A stretch of 64,000 nt of DNA from JBHGAV01 sp041946685 (lineage in GTDB: Bacteria > Acidobacteriota > Terriglobia > Bryobacterales > Bryobacteraceae): the NCBI GenBank assembly GCA_041946685.1, contig JBHGAV010000010.1:23630-87629 (forward strand), in the 5' to 3' direction. Below the pieces are notes generated by a model. That model was not told the origin of the DNA, made no database searches, and saw nothing but the letters and a program-made list of their open reading frames with translations. Positions 58,971 through 64,000 of this stretch are shown piece after piece (position 1 is the stretch's first letter; every line of letters begins with the position of its first letter). The position numbers and the translations under genes are program-made.

Positions 58971-61879
58971 GCATGACCGGGAAGAAGTACTGGCGAAGCC
59001 TGGAGCAATTCGCCGAGACACCCCGCTTCAAGGAATGGCTCCACCGGGAGTTCCCTTCAGGCGCTTCAGAACTGGCGGGCACAACATCGCGCAGGAAGCT
59101 GCTCCAGTTGATGGGCGCTTCGCTTGGCCTGGCGGGGCTGACCGCCTGCCGCCGTCCTCAGGAGAACATCCTTCCTGCCAGCTATGGCTCGGAAGAGCTC
59201 GTACCCGGAGTGCCGCTCTGGTACGCGACCAGCATGACCCTGGGCGGCTACGCCACCGGCCTGCTGGTTGAATCCCACGACGGCCGGCCGACCAAGGTCG
59301 AAGGGAACCCGAACCACCCGGCCAGCCTGGGTGCGACTTCGGGATACGCCCAGGCCGCCGTGCTCGGCCTGTATGATCCCGACCGGTCCCGGACCGTGCT
59401 CGCCGCGGGAAAGCCCTCGAGCTGGGACAACTTCGAGTCCTTCGTTAAGTCCCACTTCGACCCGGCCCGCATCGGCGACGGCGCGCGGCTCCGCTTCCTG
59501 AGCGAGAGTCTGGCGTCTCCTTCGCTCGAAGCCCTCCGGAAGCACGCGCTCCAGCGCTTCCCGAAATCCAGGTGGATTGAATACGAGCCGCTTAACCAGG
59601 ATCAGGCGCTGGCCGGCGCTCAGATCGCGTTCGGGATTGCCTGCCAGGCGCATTATCACTTTGATCGCGCGGACGTAGTTGTCTCTCTGGATGGCGACTT
59701 CCTCGGGCAGGACGCCTTGAGCCTGGCGTGGATTCGCGACTTCGCGCGGCGGCGGCAGGCCGGCTCGGCCCAGTCCTCCATGAACCGGCTCTACGTCGTG
59801 GAGAGCCGTTACTCCACGACCGGCGCCATGGCGGATCATCGCTCGCGGCGCCGGCCCAGTGAGGTGATCCGGTTCGCGGTGGATCTGGCGCGCCGGTTCG
59901 GGCTGCCCGGCGGCGCCCCTGCGCAGGACAAGTTCCTCAACGCCCTGGCCGGCGACCTTGAGGCCCATCGAGGCCGGTCGCTGGTTGTGGCCGGGCCGCG
60001 GCAGCCCGCAGAGGTGCATGCGCTGGCCCATTTCATCAACCAGGCGCTTGGAAATGCCGGCGCGACCGTGACTTATCTCTCGATTCCGCGCGGCGAGTTC
60101 CAACCGCAGATCCAGGCGCTTCAGTCGCTCGCCTCCGAGATGGATGCCGGACAGGTGGAGACGCTGGTCATCCTAGGGGGAAATCCGGTTTTCAATGCGC
60201 CGGCGGACGTGGATTTTGCGGACCTCATGAAGAAGGTCCCCCACGCGATTCGACTGGGCATGGAAGAGGACGAGACTTCGGCCGTTTCATCCTGGCACCT
60301 GCCGGAGGCGCACTTCCTGGAGTCCTGGGGGGACGGACGCGCCCTGGACGGCACAGCCTCCATCCAGCAGCCCCTGATCGAGCCGCTTTTCGGCGGCCGG
60401 ACAGCCGCGGAGGTGGCCGCGCTGGTTACGGGATACAAGGACCGCCGCGCCTACGACATTGTCAGGAACTACTGGCTCTCACAGTGGCCCGCGGCCACAA
60501 GAGAAAAGACGTGGCGCAAGGCCCTGCACGATGGAGTGATCGCCGGCTCGGCCAGCCCCGTCGTGGACGTCTCGGCGGACGGCCGGCGCATCGAGGCCGC
60601 CGTGGGCAAGCTGCCCGCATCGTCCTCCGGTATGGAGTTGTCTCTTGTTCCCGGCTGGGCGGGCTGGGATGGCCGCTTCGCCAACAACGGCTGGTTGCAG
60701 GAGGCGCCCGACCCGATGACCCGGCTCACCTGGGACAACGCCGCGCTGGTGAGCCCCGCCACCGCGCGCAAGCTGGCTCTGGCAACCGGCGACCTGGTGA
60801 GTGTGGGCAGCGCAGGCCGCAAGGCGCTGCTGCCGGTGATTGTTCAGCCGGGCCACGCCGATGAGTGCGTCTCGGTGGCCGTCGGTTACGGCCGCAGGCG
60901 CTGCGGCCGCGTGGGGCGCAACGTGGGGTACGATGCATACCCACTGCGCACCACTTCGGCTCCCTGGTCGGCGTCCGGCGTGGAATTGCGAGCGGCTGGC
61001 GGAAGACGAAGGCTCGCAATCACGCAGAATCACCACAGTCTGGAGGGCCGCCCTTTGATCCTGGAGGCGACCCTGGAGGAATACCGCCGGAACCCCAAAT
61101 TCGTCGCCAAGTCCGCGCCCCATGAAGAGCATTTCTCGCTGTACAGGGAGCGCACCTACGACCAGGGCTACCAGTGGGGGATGTCCATCGACCTGAACGC
61201 TTGCGTGGGGTGCAACGCCTGTGTCCTGGCTTGCCAGGCGGAGAACAACATCCCCATCGTGGGCAGGAACCAGGTGACCAGGGGACGCGAGATGCACTGG
61301 ATCCGGGTCGACCGCTACTACGAGGGCCCGCCGGAGGACCCGCGCTCGGTGTCGCAGCCGGTCACCTGCCAGCAATGCGAGAACGCGCCGTGTGAGAACG
61401 TCTGTCCCGTGGCGGCGACCACGCACAGTCCGGAGGGCCTGAACGACATGGCCTACAACCGATGCGTAGGGACGCGCTATTGCTCCAACAACTGCCCCTA
61501 TAAGGTGCGGCGCTTCAACTTCCTGGATTTCCACAAGGACATCAGCGAACTGGAGAAGATGGCATTCAATCCGGACGTCTCCGTGCGCATGCGGGGCGTG
61601 ATGGAGAAGTGCACCTACTGCGTGCAGCGCATCGAGGAGAAGAAGATTCAGGCGGCGCGCGAGGGGCGCCGGCCGATCAAGGACGGCGAGATCCGGACGG
61701 CCTGCCAGCAGGTCTGCCCGGCCGAGGCCATTGTCTTTGGCAACATCAACGATCCCGCCAGCCGGGTGGCGCGCCTCCGCAAGGACGACCGGAGCTACGG
61801 CCTGCTGGCGGAGTTGAACACCAAGCCGCGCACCACCTACCTGGCGAAGCTGCGCAACCCGAATCCGGAGTTGGGGTAG
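58967..61879 (+). CDS. actB: Alternative complex III Fe-S/molybdopterin-like subunit
   Basis: 970 aa. A TAT signal (TSRRKLLQLMGASLGLAGL) lies near residue 43-61. The long N-terminal part is a molybdopterin-oxidoreductase-like fold that in ActB lacks the cofactor; the C-terminal part is a ferredoxin with four cluster motifs (CVGCNACVLACQAEN, CQQCENAPCENVCP, CVGTRYCSNNCPYK, CTYCVQRIEEKK...CQQVCP). It passes electrons from the membrane subunit to ActA. The start at 58967 overlaps actA; MTGKKYW at 58973 is an alternative. Confidence 0.95.
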   Translation: MSMTGKKYWRSLEQFAETPRFKEWLHREFPSGASELAGTTSRRKLLQLMGASLGLAGLTACRRPQENILPASYGSEELVPGVPLWYATSMTLGGYATGLLVESHDGRPTKVEGNPNHPASLGATSGYAQAAVLGLYDPDRSRTVLAAGKPSSWDNFESFVKSHFDPARIGDGARLRFLSESLASPSLEALRKHALQRFPKSRWIEYEPLNQDQALAGAQIAFGIACQAHYHFDRADVVVSLDGDFLGQDALSLAWIRDFARRRQAGSAQSSMNRLYVVESRYSTTGAMADHRSRRRPSEVIRFAVDLARRFGLPGGAPAQDKFLNALAGDLEAHRGRSLVVAGPRQPAEVHALAHFINQALGNAGATVTYLSIPRGEFQPQIQALQSLASEMDAGQVETLVILGGNPVFNAPADVDFADLMKKVPHAIRLGMEEDETSAVSSWHLPEAHFLESWGDGRALDGTASIQQPLIEPLFGGRTAAEVAALVTGYKDRRAYDIVRNYWLSQWPAATREKTWRKALHDGVIAGSASPVVDVSADGRRIEAAVGKLPASSSGMELSLVPGWAGWDGRFANNGWLQEAPDPMTRLTWDNAALVSPATARKLALATGDLVSVGSAGRKALLPVIVQPGHADECVSVAVGYGRRRCGRVGRNVGYDAYPLRTTSAPWSASGVELRAAGGRRRLAITQNHHSLEGRPLILEATLEEYRRNPKFVAKSAPHEEHFSLYRERTYDQGYQWGMSIDLNACVGCNACVLACQAENNIPIVGRNQVTRGREMHWIRVDRYYEGPPEDPRSVSQPVTCQQCENAPCENVCPVAATTHSPEGLNDMAYNRCVGTRYCSNNCPYKVRRFNFLDFHKDISELEKMAFNPDVSVRMRGVMEKCTYCVQRIEEKKIQAAREGRRPIKDGEIRTACQQVCPAEAIVFGNINDPASRVARLRKDDRSYGLLAELNTKPRTTYLAKLRNPNPELG

Positions 61880-61882
61880 AAG

Positions 61883-63268
61883 ATGGCGGAGAACGTAATC
61901 GAGCGCGCGAACGGGCTGGACACCCCTTTGATCCTAGGGCGGCCGACGCTCGCCGACGTGACCGGGACCGTCAGCGGGATCGTCGAGCGAAAGCCGCCGC
62001 GCGCCTGGTACGCCGCCTTCGGAATCAGCGCCACTCTTACGCTCGTTTTGGGCGCCATGCTGGCGTATCTGGTGACCACCGGCGTCGGCGTCTGGGGAAA
62101 CAACCAGCCCATCGGCTGGGCCTGGGACATCACCAATTTCGTTTTCTGGATCGGAATCGGCCACGCCGGAACGCTCATCTCCGCCATCCTGTTCCTGTTG
62201 CGCCAGCGGTGGAGAACCTCGATTAATCGCGCGGCCGAGGCGATGACGCTGTTCGCCGTGATGTGCGCAGGCATCTACCCCCTGTTCCACGTCGGCCGCC
62301 CCTGGCGCGCCTACTGGCTCCTGCCGCTGCCCAACGCCGATCTGGGCATGTGGCCCAACTTCCGGAGCCCGCTGCTGTGGGATGTCTTCGCGGTCAGCAC
62401 CTACGCCACCGTGTCGGCCCTGTTCTGGTACGTCGGCCTGATCCCGGACCTGGCTACGCTGCGCGACCGCGCCACCACGCGGATCCGGCAGTTCGTCTAC
62501 GGGGTGCTGGCGCTCGGCTGGCGGGGTTCGGCCCGCCACTGGCGGCACTACGAGATGTCCTATCTGCTGCTGGCTGGGCTCTCCACCCCCCTGGTGGTCT
62601 CGGTTCACTCGATCGTCAGCTTCGACTTCGCCGTCTCGGTGATCCCCGGCTGGCACACCACGATCTTCCCACCGTACTTCGTCGCCGGCGCCATCTTCTC
62701 GGGCTTCGCCATGGTCGTGACGCTCATGATCCTGGCGCGAAGCGTCTACCGTCTGGAGAACCTGATCACCATGCGCCACCTGGACAACATGTGCAAGGTG
62801 ATGCTGGCCACCAGCATGATTGTCGGCTACTCCTACGCCGTGGAGTTTTTCACCGCCTTCTTCAGCGGCAATCCTTACGAGCGGTTCGTGTTCGTCAACC
62901 GGGCGATCGGTCCTTACGCCTGGGCGGTGTGGACCATGTTCACCTGCAACGTCATCGTTCCGCAGTTGCTCTGGTTCAAGCGACTCCGCAACACCTTGCC
63001 GGTCATCTTCGTCGTGTCCATTCTGATCAATGTGGGCATGTGGTTTGAGCGGTTCGTGATCATCGTGACCTCGCTGCACCGCGACTATCTGCCCTCCAGT
63101 TGGGGTTACTTCCGCCCGACTCCGGTGGACATCCTGACCTTCGCCGGGAGCATCGGCCTGTTCCTCACCCTCTTCCTGCTCTTCGTGAGGTTCCTGCCCA
63201 TGGTGGCGATGGCGGAAGTGAAGGGCGTAATCGCAACCGCGCCATCCCACGGGGAGGTGAAGTCATGA
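61883..63268 (+). CDS. actC: Alternative complex III NrfD-like membrane subunit
   Basis: 461 aa with about ten membrane helices, NrfD/PsrC family. It begins with the soluble stretch MAENVIERANGLDTPLILG. Conserved segments include NNQPIGWAWDITNFVFWIG and HVGRPWRAYWLLPLPN. It is thought to bind quinol and perhaps move protons. It lies 3 nt after actB and overlaps actD by ATGA. Confidence 0.95.
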   Translation: MAENVIERANGLDTPLILGRPTLADVTGTVSGIVERKPPRAWYAAFGISATLTLVLGAMLAYLVTTGVGVWGNNQPIGWAWDITNFVFWIGIGHAGTLISAILFLLRQRWRTSINRAAEAMTLFAVMCAGIYPLFHVGRPWRAYWLLPLPNADLGMWPNFRSPLLWDVFAVSTYATVSALFWYVGLIPDLATLRDRATTRIRQFVYGVLALGWRGSARHWRHYEMSYLLLAGLSTPLVVSVHSIVSFDFAVSVIPGWHTTIFPPYFVAGAIFSGFAMVVTLMILARSVYRLENLITMRHLDNMCKVMLATSMIVGYSYAVEFFTAFFSGNPYERFVFVNRAIGPYAWAVWTMFTCNVIVPQLLWFKRLRNTLPVIFVVSILINVGMWFERFVIIVTSLHRDYLPSSWGYFRPTPVDILTFAGSIGLFLTLFLLFVRFLPMVAMAEVKGVIATAPSHGEVKS

Positions 63269-63807
63269 CGCCCCGCGTGCACGGCGTCGCCGCCCAGTTC
63301 CCGTCGCCGGAAGCGCTGCTGGCGGCGGTGAGAGGCGCACGCGCGGAAGGCTACACCAGGATGGACGCCTTCACCCCCCACCCGGTGCACGGGCTGGACC
63401 GGGCCCTTGGTTTGGGCCGCTCCCGGCTGGGGTACTTGTCATTGGCAGGAGGCGTGGTGGGCGCGATTTCCGCTCTGCTGCTCCAGTGGTGGACAGGCGC
63501 GGTGGACTACCCCCTGGTGATCGGTGGAAAGCCGCTGTTCGCCTTTGAGTTCTCGATCCCGGTCACCTTCGAGCTTACGGTTCTGCTGGCTTCCTTCGGC
63601 GCCGTCATCGGCATGCTGGCGGCGAATGGCCTGCCGCGGCTGTCGCACCCGGTCTTCCGCGCGGAGACGTTCCGCCGGGTGACCGACGACGGCTACATGC
63701 TGCTGATCGAAGGCGACGATCCCAAGTTCGAGACGGAGGCCTGCTCGCGGCTGCTCGCCTCTCTGGGAGCCATACGCACGGAAGTGGTGGAGGAGGACGC
63801 CGAATGA
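63265..63807 (+). CDS. actD: Alternative complex III subunit D
   Basis: 180 aa. It has two membrane helices and the DUF3341 pattern: HGVAAQFPSPEALLAAVRGAR, MDAFTPHPVHGLD and RFETFR-like C-terminal segments (RRVTDDGYMLLIEGDDPKF). ActD sits beside ActC in the membrane. It starts at 63265 overlapping actC, and ends in an ATGA overlap with actE. Confidence 0.93.
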   Translation: MTPRVHGVAAQFPSPEALLAAVRGARAEGYTRMDAFTPHPVHGLDRALGLGRSRLGYLSLAGGVVGAISALLLQWWTGAVDYPLVIGGKPLFAFEFSIPVTFELTVLLASFGAVIGMLAANGLPRLSHPVFRAETFRRVTDDGYMLLIEGDDPKFETEACSRLLASLGAIRTEVVEEDAE

Positions 63808-64000
63808 CGCGGCTCTGGCCATCCTTCGTTGTGCTGTTTTCTCTCGCCGGATGCGGCGTCACCACGCGTCAGACGCCCATCGAGATCTTCCCCGACATGG
63901 ACCGGCAGCCCAAGTACAAGCCGCAGGCCGCGAGCGCTTTCTTTAGCGACGGCCGCGCCAGCCGCCCCTTGGTGCCCGGCACCGTTGCGGCTGTCAGTTC
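63804..64000 (+). CDS. actE: Alternative complex III monoheme cytochrome/lipoprotein subunit (partial, cut by window end)
   Basis: Only the first 65 codons are visible. The signal has a lipobox (FSLAGC) and the mature start reads MDRQPKYKPQ and RASRPLVPGTVA, as in ActE, a lipoprotein cytochrome c. The heme motif is expected beyond the window. It overlaps actD by ATGA. Confidence 0.88.
   Translation, partial: MTRLWPSFVVLFSLAGCGVTTRQTPIEIFPDMDRQPKYKPQAASAFFSDGRASRPLVPGTVAAVS

Overview
The window is a high-GC bacterial chromosome segment with short intergenic gaps and many ATGA/GTGA stop-start overlaps. Gene content fits an Acidobacteriota-like organism: alternative complex III, a cdaA-glmM pair, TAT-exported oxidoreductases, capsule-type export genes and a menaquinone-style respiratory chain. 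That placement is inference; no rRNA gene is present to prove it. I saw no rRNA, tRNA, CRISPR array, insertion sequence or phage gene.

Layout. 1-3215: polysaccharide export (Wzz-like, Wza-like) and a beta-barrel protein. 3279-6703: housekeeping (maf, dciA-like, gatC, gatA, sod). 6760-9860: sugar epimerase, radical SAM enzyme and glycosyltransferase. 9873-13427: a complete potABCD polyamine importer, followed by an 86-bp element of perfect hairpins. 13543-17142: an exported HpaI-type aldolase and a molybdenum hydroxylase pair. 17216-19611: cdaA, a 62-residue CdaR stub, glmM. 19608-23388: exported 2-hydroxyacid dehydrogenase, a secreted repeat protein, a CorA-like transporter.

23749-38750 is the centre of interest: two adjacent operons that both couple an HdrA-type flavoprotein to a group 3c-like [NiFe] hydrogenase. 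Operon 1 reads hdrA1-mvhD1-mvhG1-mvhA1-qmoA-wHTH-qmoC-protease. It has no HdrB, but it has QmoA-like and membrane QmoC-like subunits, so it looks like a hydrogenase wired to the quinone pool through a split Qmo complex. Its HdrA1 has lost the central Cys motifs that the neighbouring QmoA-like protein keeps. Operon 2 reads hdrC-hdrB-hdrA2-mvhD2-mvhG2-mvhA2 and looks like a full, catalytically intact methanogen-type HdrABC-MvhAGD, although nothing here suggests that a bacterium would make CoM-S-S-CoB. The pair could exchange electrons between H2, ferredoxin, quinone and an unknown disulfide.

38759-44847: PLP enzyme, M48 peptidase, MauE/thioredoxin-like protein, hemL, FAD reductase, lipoprotein. 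44900-52312: envelope glycan genes, including a homologue of the GT75/reversibly glycosylated polypeptide family and three polytopic glycosyltransferase-like proteins. 52486-57275: HtrA-type protease, coaE, folD, amino acid permease, secreted Pcm. 57291-64000: a ctaA remnant, ctaB, then actABCD and the start of actE (alternative complex III), which would oxidise the quinol that the Qmo-like hydrogenase could produce.

Several genes (6760 +, 23388 -, 39886 -) carry a TATAAT-like hexamer ending exactly 7 nt before the start codon, which suggests leaderless transcripts.
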